Shown: positions 54,541 through 63,362 of the stretch, in pieces
How positions within the stretch are numbered: the first letter of the stretch is position 1
How the letters are laid out: each line of letters begins with the position of its first letter
Assembly (NCBI GenBank): GCA_029834535.1
Contig: JAQMWT010000590.1
Coordinates: forward strand, 62,001-126,000
DNA: 64,000 bases
From: Chrysophaeum taylorii
Lineage: Eukaryota > Sar > Pelagophyceae > Pelagomonadales > Pelagomonadaceae
Direction: 5' to 3'
Notes under the pieces: model-generated
Database searches by the model: none
Told to the model about the DNA's origin: nothing
Seen by the model: the letters and a program-made list of their open reading frames with translations, nothing else
Made by a program: the position numbers and the translations under genes

Positions 54541-57500
54541 ATGGCGAGCTTGTTTGACGACGAGGCCGTGGAGAGTTCTGACGAGGAGAAGGAGGATGAT
54601 GATGATGAGGAAGAGGATGAGGAGAACGAGTACGAGAAGGACGACTTTGTGGTGAGCGACGATGAGGTGGAGGAAGTGGAGGCGACGACGAAGAAGAAGA
54701 AGAAGAAGAAGCAGTTTAGCCGGTTGCGGAAGAAGCGGCGCGAGGAGGTGCCCGACGAGGAGGACCTCGCGTTGGTGCGCGAGTCGCAGCACGATCCGAA
54801 GCGGCAGAAAAGCTTTGGCTTTGGCGGCGAAGAGACGAAGGTTACGGACGACTACTTTGACGACGACAACTTCGACGACTTCATCGAGGACGATCTCGGA
54901 GAGCAGCAGGCGAGGCAAGCGCGGGAGGCGCGGCGGCGGCTGCCCGAAGGTGTGTCGCAGCTTGCGATGCAGGATATGCTGGAGATTTTTGGCGAGTACG
55001 ACGAGCCGTTGCGGCCGGTAAAAACGGAAAAGGCGCGCTTCGAACCTTCGTCGATCGCCGAACACTTCCAGCTGCCCGAGGACGAGAAAATTCGTCGGCG
55101 GGACGTGCCGGAAAGGCTGCAGCTGCGGACGTCGCGGGATGCCGATAAGTTCGAGGCCGGGTTGAGCGCGGAGATCGAGTTTATCAAGGAGAAGGTTGAA
55201 TTCGAGGCGTCGGACGAGGAGATCGAGCGGGTGTTGCGGTTCGTGGCGTTGGAGCATCTCGAGCCAACGTTTATCCGGTATTATCGGCGGGACTACGTCG
55301 CGCTCGACGAGGAGCGGTTGTGGCGGATCTTCGAGTTGGACGAGCAGTTTGCCGTGATCCAGAGGCGGTTCGAGATTCCGTGCGAGGATGACGCGGTCCG
55401 CGCGGCGGTCGACGCGACGCCGTTCGACGACAACGCGTCGAAGGACGCGATGCGTTTCGTCGCGAGCACGAGAAGTGGTGGTGGTGCGACGTCGTCGAAG
55501 AGGAAGTCATCGTCGTCGTCCACCAAGGAGCTGATGCGTATTCCGAAGAAGAAGACGTTAGAGTTGTTGGCGGCCCGGAAAAAGCCGTTCGATCCGAAAC
55601 GAGTCGAGGCGTACGGAGCGACGTGGACGCTCGCGCCCGCGGCGGTCGACGAGGCGCTGAGAAGGAGCGACGCCTCTCTTCCGAAAAATAAGGAGATCCC
55701 AACGCCGCAGGAGGCGCCCGAGTACCACGCGATGAATTTCGAAAGCGAGGACGCGGAGGCGTTTCACGAGGCCGCCAAGGCGATGGCGGCCGAGAAGTTG
55801 TCGTTCGCGCCGACTCTGAGGCGTCACGTTCGAGCGGATTTGCGAGCTATTGCGTGCGTTTCTACGCGGCCGACCGAAAGGGGTCGCGAGGAGATCGACA
55901 TGTCCCACGAGTGCCACGGACTCCAGCACGTGAGGTGCAAGGCCGCGAGCGATTTCTTCGCGTCGGACGCGAGCGCCGAGATGTTTGGCAAGCTTCTGCG
56001 CGCGGAGCGCGAGGGCTTGATCGAGATCGGGATCGCGGCCGCCGACAAGCGCGAGGACGCCGAGGTGTTTGGCGAGGAAAATGAGTTAAAGTACGACCTC
56101 GGGGCGCTGGCCGCGCCGATCCTGGAGGTGTATACGTCCGAAAAAAAAGAAGAAGAAGACGAGTGGAACGCGGAGAGGACGTGGGTCGCGAAGACGTCGA
56201 TCGGCGCGCTCGTCCTCCCGCAGCTGGAGGAGGAACTCCGGAAAGACCTCGAGCGCCGCGCTCACGAGGCGATCGCGCGGCTCGCGGGCCGCGAGCTGCG
56301 GCGGCGCATCGACGTGTCGCCGGGGGATCACCAGCCGCGCGCGCTCGGGATCCACGCGGGGCGATCGGCGAGCGACAGTTCGTGGTTGGTGGCGGTGTCC
56401 GAGGTGGGGGTGGCGACCGGGTCGATGTCGACGGCCGGGAACGCGAGCTCTCGCGACAAATTGGCCGTCGACAACGTGGCGGACTTTTTGCTCAAGCATC
56501 GGCCCGAGAGGATCTTGCTGGGAACCTCGGCCGGGCTCGCGGCGTGCCGGCGGTGCTGGTATTTGATCGAGAAGGCGGTGACGGTCGCGCGAGAGAAGGG
56601 CCGCCGCGTGCTGCAGGCCGTGGATCAACAGCTCGTCGACGACCGGGACGCGGCGCTCGTCGCTGCGTTTGGGGGATACTGCGATCACGACGAGCTCGGG
56701 GCCTGGGTACCAAAGTTGTCGTACGCCGAGGATTCTCTCGCGCGCGCTTTTTCGTTGTCGTCGCGCGCGTCGCGCGAATACGAGACGGAACCGCCCGCGT
56801 TTCGGGCGGCGGTGTCGTTGGCGCGAGAAGCGCAGAACGCCGTCGCCGAGTTCAGCTACTGCTGGCTCGCGTCGGGAGCGGCCTCCTTTTCGTCTTCTTC
56901 GGGGTCGTCGACGCTCGTCCTCGGGTACGACTGCCTTTCGCTCAAGCTGCACGCGCTCGTCGACGACGTCAAGCCCCAGATGCTCCTGCGCGAATACGAA
57001 AAGCATCTCGTCGAGGTCGTCGCGAAGACTGGCGTTGATTTGGAGCTCGCGACCACCTACGACCACTACTTTGGCCAGCTCCAGTTCGTTCCGGGTCTGG
57101 GGCCGCGGAAGGCGACCTTCGTGCGCCTCAACGCCCAAAGCGCGTACCGCGCGACGAACCGGTCGGTCCTCTCGCGGGAACTTCTCGCGACGCTCCTGCC
57201 GCTGCCGCCGGACATGGCCGAGGACCCGACGCGGTCGAAATGCTTCCTCAACGCGGCGGCTTTCGTGCGATTTCCCGCGAAAAATACGAGCGTCGTCGAC
57301 GCCGAAGAGCGAAATCCTCTCGACGACACGCGGATTCATCCCGAGTGCTACTTCAACAAAGGCGGGGAAATGCACGATTGGGCGCAGAAGATGTGCAGCG
57401 ATGCGCTGGAGCGCGAGATCAAGAGGGGCCACTACTTTGGCATCGTCGAGGACGCCATGGCCTATTCGCGGCGACGGGTCGAGGAAGTGACGGCGTCGTC

Positions 57501-59361
57501 GAGGAATCCGTCGGGAATCGCGCCAAAATTCGGGACGTTTCTCGTCGGCGACCGCAAGCTCGAGGACCACCCCGACACGCGCGCCGACAACGCCATCGCC
57601 GACCAGCTCGCCGAGCTCGACTTGGACGCGTACGCGGCTCTGTTGGAGCACGAATATCACCTCGGGAAGCGCCGCGAGCAGCTCGAGGACGTCAAGCGCG
57701 AGCTTCGGTGGCCGTTTCGAGAGATGAGGGCGCGAGTCTGGGACGCGCCCGACGACATGACCGTCTTCGAGTGGTTTGCCGCCGCCCCCTTTCCGTCCTC
57801 CCTCGACGCGAGAGCTCGGGTTATTCGCGGCGTCGCGAGCCCCGACTTTGTTCCGAAGCTACGCCCGCGCCAAATCGTCACCGCGAGGGTTCGCGGAGCC
57901 GACGCGGGCCGCCTCTACTGCGAGCTCTCGGGCGAAGTCGCGGGCGGCATCCGCGGTGCCGTCGACAAGACGAAAATCATCGAATCCGACGACATGCGCG
58001 ACGCTGTCGGCGGCGACGTCGACCACGTCGAGGAACACCGCGAGACGAGGGTGAAGAACCGCGACGCCGCGCGCCTCGACGACGGCGACGTCTTCGACGC
58101 GTGCGTTCTCGCCGTAGAGCCCGACCGACTCCGCGTTACCCTGTCGCGCCTCGACCTCGACGTCTTCTTTCCAGACTCGGTGGATGCCTACATGTCGCAC
58201 CCGGCGACAGCCACCGAGATCCTCGACCCTGCCTTCGACAGACGCCGCGCCGCGGCCGACTACGTCCTCCTCGCGACCAAAAGGAAGGACTCGGCGCTCC
58301 GAGCTCGCAAACTCCGCCTCGCGGGAGGAGGAGGAGGAGACAACAAGCAGGCATCTTACGTGCTGCTGCCTGATATTATCCAGCGTCGCAGGCCGATCGC
58401 CCACCCGCGCTACATGAAAGACGTCAAGACCTACGAGCGAGCCGAAGCAAAGCTCGCCGAAATGGACGAGGGCGACGCGATCGTCCGCCACTCGAGGTCC
58501 AAACCAAACCTCGTTTTGAGCTGGGCTTTTAGACCCAACGTCTACAAGCACGTCGTCATTACGGATGTAGACGACGGCGCGAACGACGACAACGACGGAA
58601 AGCCGCGCTACGACACGGCGGGACGACCGATTCCGCGCAAAAAGGCCAAAACTGCCTTTCGCGTCGACGACGAGACCTTCGTCGACGTCGACGAACTTCT
58701 GGCCCACTACGTCGAACCCATGAACGCCTACGTCAGGGACTTTGTCGATCACCCGAAGTTTGCGTCCGACGTCCAGGACGCGGAGGCCTTGGACGCCTTT
58801 CTCGCCCGAGCGAAGCGCGCCCAGTCCTCCTCCTCCTCCAAAGCTCCCGTCTACTGCTTCTGGGTCAACAAAAAGTACCCGGGCTACGTCGCCCTCAGCG
58901 TCCTGCTCGGCAGCACCCCCAAGCACGCCTACATCTCGGTCGCCCCGAACGGCCTCAACTTTTGCGACCGCCGCTTCAAGAGCGTTCCGGAGGTCGAGGG
59001 GTACTTCAAACGCCACCCCGACCGGGTCCTCGCGTCCTCCTCCCGACGCTCGGCGTCGGCCGCCTCCTCCAAGCGCTCGGCGGAACGCACCTCCTCATCG
59101 AGGCCTGCCTCCTCGGTCACCAAATCCAGACCCTCTTCTTCTTCTTCTCGCAACGACGCTCCGCGCTCGTCGTCGTCGAAAACGCCGCGCGCGCCCGCCG
59201 CCGCGCCGAGCCGCCGCCACCACCCCGAGCAGCAGCACCAGCACCAGCAGCAGCAGCAGCAGCCCATGAAAGTCGACCCACCCGCCGTTCAGCAGGGTGG
59301 TCCCGTAGGCCGCGGCCGGGGGCGCACCATGCCAGCCTGGATGACCAAAGAACAACAATAA
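54541..59361 (+). CDS. SPT6: Transcription elongation factor SPT6
   Basis: 1606 residues from the ATG (MASLFDDEAVESSDEE), the usual size for SPT6. The order is: acidic N-terminus with basic KKKKKKK patches (1-120); helix-turn-helix core; RNase-H-like YqgF domain at about 615-725 (ILLGTSAGLAACRRCWYLIE); helix-hairpin-helix with FVPGLGPRKA at about 850; DLD region; S1 domain from about 1105 (LRPRQIVTARVRGADAGRLY); and tandem SH2 domains from about 1285. The first SH2 has DAIVRHSRSKPNLVLSW (binding Arg about 1314); the second begins near DETFVDVDELLAHYVEP. The Ser-rich tail ends in GRGRGRTMPAWMTKEQQ, a C-terminal motif also seen in animal and plant SPT6. It is a nuclear histone chaperone that travels with RNA polymerase II. 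No intron is needed. It is convergent with the MYND-finger gene. Confidence 0.95.
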   Translation: MASLFDDEAVESSDEEKEDDDDEEEDEENEYEKDDFVVSDDEVEEVEATTKKKKKKKQFSRLRKKRREEVPDEEDLALVRESQHDPKRQKSFGFGGEETKVTDDYFDDDNFDDFIEDDLGEQQARQAREARRRLPEGVSQLAMQDMLEIFGEYDEPLRPVKTEKARFEPSSIAEHFQLPEDEKIRRRDVPERLQLRTSRDADKFEAGLSAEIEFIKEKVEFEASDEEIERVLRFVALEHLEPTFIRYYRRDYVALDEERLWRIFELDEQFAVIQRRFEIPCEDDAVRAAVDATPFDDNASKDAMRFVASTRSGGGATSSKRKSSSSSTKELMRIPKKKTLELLAARKKPFDPKRVEAYGATWTLAPAAVDEALRRSDASLPKNKEIPTPQEAPEYHAMNFESEDAEAFHEAAKAMAAEKLSFAPTLRRHVRADLRAIACVSTRPTERGREEIDMSHECHGLQHVRCKAASDFFASDASAEMFGKLLRAEREGLIEIGIAAADKREDAEVFGEENELKYDLGALAAPILEVYTSEKKEEEDEWNAERTWVAKTSIGALVLPQLEEELRKDLERRAHEAIARLAGRELRRRIDVSPGDHQPRALGIHAGRSASDSSWLVAVSEVGVATGSMSTAGNASSRDKLAVDNVADFLLKHRPERILLGTSAGLAACRRCWYLIEKAVTVAREKGRRVLQAVDQQLVDDRDAALVAAFGGYCDHDELGAWVPKLSYAEDSLARAFSLSSRASREYETEPPAFRAAVSLAREAQNAVAEFSYCWLASGAASFSSSSGSSTLVLGYDCLSLKLHALVDDVKPQMLLREYEKHLVEVVAKTGVDLELATTYDHYFGQLQFVPGLGPRKATFVRLNAQSAYRATNRSVLSRELLATLLPLPPDMAEDPTRSKCFLNAAAFVRFPAKNTSVVDAEERNPLDDTRIHPECYFNKGGEMHDWAQKMCSDALEREIKRGHYFGIVEDAMAYSRRRVEEVTASSRNPSGIAPKFGTFLVGDRKLEDHPDTRADNAIADQLAELDLDAYAALLEHEYHLGKRREQLEDVKRELRWPFREMRARVWDAPDDMTVFEWFAAAPFPSSLDARARVIRGVASPDFVPKLRPRQIVTARVRGADAGRLYCELSGEVAGGIRGAVDKTKIIESDDMRDAVGGDVDHVEEHRETRVKNRDAARLDDGDVFDACVLAVEPDRLRVTLSRLDLDVFFPDSVDAYMSHPATATEILDPAFDRRRAAADYVLLATKRKDSALRARKLRLAGGGGGDNKQASYVLLPDIIQRRRPIAHPRYMKDVKTYERAEAKLAEMDEGDAIVRHSRSKPNLVLSWAFRPNVYKHVVITDVDDGANDDNDGKPRYDTAGRPIPRKKAKTAFRVDDETFVDVDELLAHYVEPMNAYVRDFVDHPKFASDVQDAEALDAFLARAKRAQSSSSSKAPVYCFWVNKKYPGYVALSVLLGSTPKHAYISVAPNGLNFCDRRFKSVPEVEGYFKRHPDRVLASSSRRSASAASSKRSAERTSSSRPASSVTKSRPSSSSSRNDAPRSSSSKTPRAPAAAPSRRHHPEQQHQHQQQQQQPMKVDPPAVQQGGPVGRGRGRTMPAWMTKEQQ

Positions 59362-59397
59362 TTTTTCTTTTTTTTAGAGAGAGAGACTACTCTTTTT

Positions 59398-59436
59398 TGC
59401 CAGCCGGCCCGGCCGGGCCGGGCCGGGCCGGCCGTC
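59398..59436. repeat. GC-only palindromic (CCGGG)n tract
   Basis: A run of ccggcccggccgggccgggc-type units, able to fold on itself. It lies between the convergent stop codons of SPT6 and the MYND-finger gene. It could be a 3'-end hairpin shared by both transcripts or simple slippage. Confidence 0.7.
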
Positions 59437-59474
59437 ACTATCGGTGTCGTCGACATTAAGAAATCACCAACAAT

Positions 59475-61148
59475 TCATACGGGAAGGGCGCCGTCGAGCG
59501 GCGTCGCGATCGGGGAAACGTCCGTCGAGAAGGACCGACCACAAAGCCGACGACGATGACCCTCGTCAAAAACGCGATCGTCGAGCAGGCGGCGCTTGCT
59601 TCCGGGAGGTTCGATCAAAGGCAGCAGCGTGGCGTCGTCGTCCGCGGCTGTTCGAGCTTCGTTCAGAGTGTTCGCGGGATCGCTCGTCGTGCTCGATATG
59701 CTCGTCGCGCTCTGCGCGCGCGGCAGGCGGGTCTCGTCGTCGACGGGCTTGATCGTTGGCTCGGACGATCGTCGGGTCGGCGACAACTCCGAATCGACGT
59801 AGTGCTTTGCCCGGAGAAGCCTGGCCCGGAGCTTCATGGCGCTCCCGGCCGCGCCGCGGAGGGGCTCGACGACGCGCTGGAGATGCGCGCGGACCTTATC
59901 GCGATTCGCCTCGACCTCGAGATCGCGGTCCCGGAGCATGCGCTGGAAATTTTCATACCGCGACACCTCCGACGCCGCCTTTGCCTGGACCTTGAGCCTC
60001 GTCATCGCCTGCTCGATCTCGATAGCGAGCTTCGTCTCGAGCATCTCGGCGGCGTGCCGTTCCTCGGGCGTCCACTCTCGCGCGCCGCGGAGCCTCTCGA
60101 GCTCCTGCATTTCACCCCTCGACCACAACGCCTCTTTCGCTTGAGCGACCGCTTTTTCCTGCCGCGCGAAGGCCTCGGTCTCGGCCTTGTGCTTGGCCGC
60201 CTCGCTCTCCGTCTTCTCTCTCAATAAAAAGTCGCCGCGCCACGAGTCCATGACGCTCGCGCGGAGCGACGGACTGAGCTCGTCGTCGTCGTCGTCGTCT
60301 TCGCCGAGGCGCGTATGCGCGGCCAGCACCTGTACCTCGTAGGCGAAGACGAAGCACCACACGGCGGCGCGGAAGGTCCGGCGCAAGCGCCGCCGCCGCT
60401 CGATCGCTCGCTTCAGCCTGTCGTGGTTCTGGACAATACTCCGTCGAATAGGCGCGAGCGCGCGGTCGCCGCGAATCACGAAAGCGAGCAGGCCACCGTG
60501 CTCGCGGAGCTTCTTCTTGCTCGGCAACGACAGAGCGCTTGCCAGCTTGACGCGTTGTCGCACGACCCGCTCGCGGTGCTTCTGGAACTGCGATCGTGGC
60601 GCGTCGCGCGCGGCGATCGTTCTCCGAGCCTTGGACGTCGTCGTCGTTTTTACTTCTTTTTCTTTTTCATCTTCATCGGGGGGAACACGTTGCTTGCGTC
60701 GCGCGGGATCAGACCAGTCCCAGAAGATGCCCTCGTCGGCCTTGGGAATCCAACGACCGTCGTCCAACAACCAGCTCGTGCCGTTGGACATGTCGCCGAT
60801 GACGACGCGCTCGTCGTACGGTTCGCAGCCGTACCTCCGCTTTAGAATGGTGATCTTGTCGGTCGCCTTCTCCGCCGCGGCCGCCTCCATCGCGCGCGCG
60901 ATCCGGCACTCCTCGCAGTCCGGAAGATTGCATCCGCACCCGAGTCTCGACGATGACGGCGCCACCGAACTACAATCCGCCGCCGCCGCCAAAGAGGGCC
61001 CAAGCCCAGCCAGTCGCCGGCAAGACTGCCGGTGTCCCATCTGCACCCAGTCCTTGAGCCTGCACCCGTGCGAGCAGTATGGTTTCTTGCATCGCTTGCA
61101 CCGCGTCGTCGCTTCGGCCCCGCATACGCCGCACGCCTCAGAAGCCAT
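59475..61148 (-). CDS. MYND-type zinc-finger protein with coiled coil
   Basis: 557 residues, clear ATG. A MYND finger sits at the extreme N-terminus (residues 6-43): C-x2-C, C-x2-C, C-x3-C and H-x3-C in CGVCGAEATTRCKRCKKPYC, SHGCRLKDWVQMGHRQSC. A second Cys cluster (CGCNLPDCEEC) follows at about 70-81. Residues of about 190-440 are highly charged and helical (KTESEAAKHKAETEAFARQE, ETKLAIEIEQAMTRLKVQAK), typical of a coiled coil. The C-terminus is Ser/Pro-rich. MYND fingers bind proline-rich peptides in chromatin, ciliary and other scaffolds. There is no SET domain, so it is not a SMYD methyltransferase. The start is 145 bp from that of the divergent mL43 gene. Confidence 0.75.
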   Translation of the reverse strand: MASEACGVCGAEATTRCKRCKKPYCSHGCRLKDWVQMGHRQSCRRLAGLGPSLAAAADCSSVAPSSSRLGCGCNLPDCEECRIARAMEAAAAEKATDKITILKRRYGCEPYDERVVIGDMSNGTSWLLDDGRWIPKADEGIFWDWSDPARRKQRVPPDEDEKEKEVKTTTTSKARRTIAARDAPRSQFQKHRERVVRQRVKLASALSLPSKKKLREHGGLLAFVIRGDRALAPIRRSIVQNHDRLKRAIERRRRLRRTFRAAVWCFVFAYEVQVLAAHTRLGEDDDDDDELSPSLRASVMDSWRGDFLLREKTESEAAKHKAETEAFARQEKAVAQAKEALWSRGEMQELERLRGAREWTPEERHAAEMLETKLAIEIEQAMTRLKVQAKAASEVSRYENFQRMLRDRDLEVEANRDKVRAHLQRVVEPLRGAAGSAMKLRARLLRAKHYVDSELSPTRRSSEPTIKPVDDETRLPRAQSATSISSTTSDPANTLNEARTAADDDATLLPLIEPPGSKRRLLDDRVFDEGHRRRLCGRSFSTDVSPIATPLDGALPV

Positions 61149-61293
61149 GTAGTATCTTTCTTCGATAAATGCCGCCGTCTTCGCCTTCTTTTCGCATTTT
61201 GTCTCGTCAGAAAGATACGGAGATATTTTAGAGAAAGGAAAGATTTACGCCGGGAAGACACCAACGGACCGTCGAGGGCCTACTTTACTCAGG

Positions 61294-61751
61294 ATGAACT
61301 ACGGTCGCTTCCAGCTCAAGGAGTTGGTCGTGCGGTACTGCGGCTGGGGGGGAAGCTCGCGGGGCGCGAGGGCCTTCATCGGCGAAAACCTCATCACCTT
61401 CGCCGAGGAGAATCCGCAGATCCAAGTTTCGGCGAGGCAGGCGAACAACAAACACCCTATTCTGTGAGGAGGAGGAGGAGGAGGGGGGAGAACTGTTATC
61501 AACCCTCGAGTTTCGTCATTTATTTTTTTTCCTTTCGTCTCAGGATCGGTCGGTACATCAACGGCATCGAGAAGGTCGTCGACGCGAAAAACGAGTCCTC
61601 CGATTCCATCCTCGAGCTCGCGACGCGCCTCCGGAACCAGAGCGGGCGCAAGGTGCGGCGATACGACCGCCCCGTCGTCACCGAAAACCCCTCGATCCAA
61701 GGCTACTGGGCAGGACACGCCCGGGCCTTCACACGCCGTTCACAGAAATGA
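61294..61751 (+). CDS. Mitochondrial large-subunit ribosomal protein mL43 (2 exons)
   Basis: Exons 61294-61463 and 61544-61751, with an 80-nt intron (gtgagg...tctcag), give 125 residues. The joined sequence reads NKHPI then LIGRYINGIEKVVDAKN across the junction. The N-terminal half (FQLKELVVRYCGWGGSSRGA, FAEENPQIQVSARQ) matches the L51/S25/CI-B8 thioredoxin-like domain of MRPL43. The closest relatives are mL43, with the LVVRYCDWGGSSRG-type motif, rather than NDUFA2. The protein lies in the mitochondrial large ribosomal subunit. The tail (GYWAGHARAFTRRSQK) is usual for non-animal mL43. Confidence 0.9.
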
Positions 61752-62128
61752 GAAAACTACCCACTGGGGTATAAAGCCGAAAATTATGTAAGCGTCTTGT
61801 TTGGGAACTGGGGAGGTCTGCGTAGTGCTCTGCTTTCGCGCCGCCGCCGCCGCCGCCGCATCGGACATCATCATCACGAACTAAATTGTGGGAAACCACT
61901 TGCTTGCGCCACACGTACCCATTTTTGTTCTTGCTGCCAAAGTGTTATCGACGGAGGAGGATTCGGCGGCGGTCGCATCCCTGAGCGTGCTCGAGCTGCG
62001 GCGCACAGCAAGAGATCGTCGCGCGACATTACGTACTTACCGGAGATGCGACGCCGACAGGCGCTCATCGACGACGACGACGACGACAACGACGGGAGTG
62101 GAGGTGGAGGCCTCGTCGTCGCTATATA

Positions 62129-63337
62129 TTACAGAAAAATCGCGTCGTCCGGAAGCAAAGCGGGGAGGAGGAACGCGAGAATCGCGGCATCGAGGGCCGC
62201 GTAGTGGAGCATGGCGGGCGGCAGCGGTCTTATGGTCCAGTCGGCCCGTTGGTAGGTTTTGTCGAGGTGGAGGTCGAGTTTGTCGCGGACGACGGCCGCC
62301 AGGCTCGGCGGTTGGCTGGGACATCCAGCGAGGTGTTGGAGGTCGAGGCAGAAGTCGGCCCCGGACCGGCCGAGAAGGTTGAGGTCCCGCTTTATCGAGA
62401 AGCCGACGAGCCAGCGGTTGCCGTCGAAGAGGCGCGGGACGATGGTCGCGGCGACGGCCGCGTCGAGGACGTGAGTTCGAAGATCCGAACCCTCGAGAAA
62501 GGCGAGCTGTAGAGTCTCGAGGCGATTTTCCTCGAACTCGGCGTCGAAGAAGACCAGAGGGCCAAGATCCTGTTGTTCTACGAGACCCCAGGTGGGCGGG
62601 GAAGCGAGGGTTGCGACGCCGCGTCGCGCGGGGCACCGCAGGCTGCGAAAAGGGTCTACGAGACGAGAGGGAGGCAGTCGGATCTCCCTGCGGCGCCGGG
62701 GCCTCGCGACCACCTTGGCGCGCGGCGGCGGTGTTATTTTCTTCGTCGTAGGCCGTCGGACGCGCGTCGGGTTGTTGTTCCGGTCGAAGTTGCCGCGACG
62801 GGTCGCGGGCGTCGTCGGGTTAACGCAAACGTCGAAGACGACGACATCGGTCTCCGCGAGCGGCCGATCGAGAAACCGCCTGTCGAGGTCCCCGTAGACG
62901 AACCCGTCGCTGTGGGAGGCCCGGTAGTTCTGCCACTCGCCCTCGCCCTCGGCCTCGGCGAGGGCCGCGACGGTCGACGGCTCGAGATGGCTCGCGCCGA
63001 GACTCCGAGGCGTTTGGCCCTTGTTGTTCACTATCCTCGTCGACGCCCCGTGCGCCAACAGCAGCTTGACCACCTCGTCGCGACCCCGCGTGATGGCGAA
63101 GAACAAAGGGGTTTTCCCGTATGTGAACTCGCCCACGGCGATCCTGTCGACGTCGCACCCCTTGGCGAGGAGGAACTCGACGTTCCCGAGGGCTCCGCGC
63201 CAACTCGCCATCATCAACGGTCCCTTCCCAGACGCGTCGCACGCCTCGTCGATGGCGCTCGCGCTCCAGCCTTCGAGGGCCTTGGCGAGGAGCGCCGGCT
63301 CGCTCCCGCCCGCGAGCCTACGGACCTGTGACGCCAT
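62129..63337 (-). CDS. Ankyrin-repeat plus 3'-5' exonuclease (DEDDy) protein
   Basis: 402 residues from MASQVRRLAGG. Two to three ankyrin repeats span about 25-130 (GPLMMASWRGALGNVEFLLA, KTPLFFAITRGRDEVVKLLL, NKGQTPRSLG). After a basic linker comes a WRN/RNase-D type exonuclease fold at about 255-400. Motif I is FFDAEFEENRLETLQLAF (the D-x-E pair). WLVGFSIKRDLNLLGR is motif II-like. DLQHLAGCPSQPPSLAAVVR and HYAALDAAIL (motif III, Y-x3-D) complete the DEDDy set. The enzyme probably trims RNA or DNA 3' ends. An ankyrin-exonuclease fusion is uncommon. The frame is open upstream to 63994, but that stretch is antisense to the divergent coiled-coil gene and was not taken as coding. Confidence 0.8.
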   Translation of the reverse strand: MASQVRRLAGGSEPALLAKALEGWSASAIDEACDASGKGPLMMASWRGALGNVEFLLAKGCDVDRIAVGEFTYGKTPLFFAITRGRDEVVKLLLAHGASTRIVNNKGQTPRSLGASHLEPSTVAALAEAEGEGEWQNYRASHSDGFVYGDLDRRFLDRPLAETDVVVFDVCVNPTTPATRRGNFDRNNNPTRVRRPTTKKITPPPRAKVVARPRRRREIRLPPSRLVDPFRSLRCPARRGVATLASPPTWGLVEQQDLGPLVFFDAEFEENRLETLQLAFLEGSDLRTHVLDAAVAATIVPRLFDGNRWLVGFSIKRDLNLLGRSGADFCLDLQHLAGCPSQPPSLAAVVRDKLDLHLDKTYQRADWTIRPLPPAMLHYAALDAAILAFLLPALLPDDAIFL

Positions 63338-63362
63338 ACAATAGGATACGGTATCTCCGATC

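Noticed and set aside
57240-58373. 377-codon frame inside SPT6
   Set aside because: Out-of-frame shadow of SPT6, Arg-rich with no domain.
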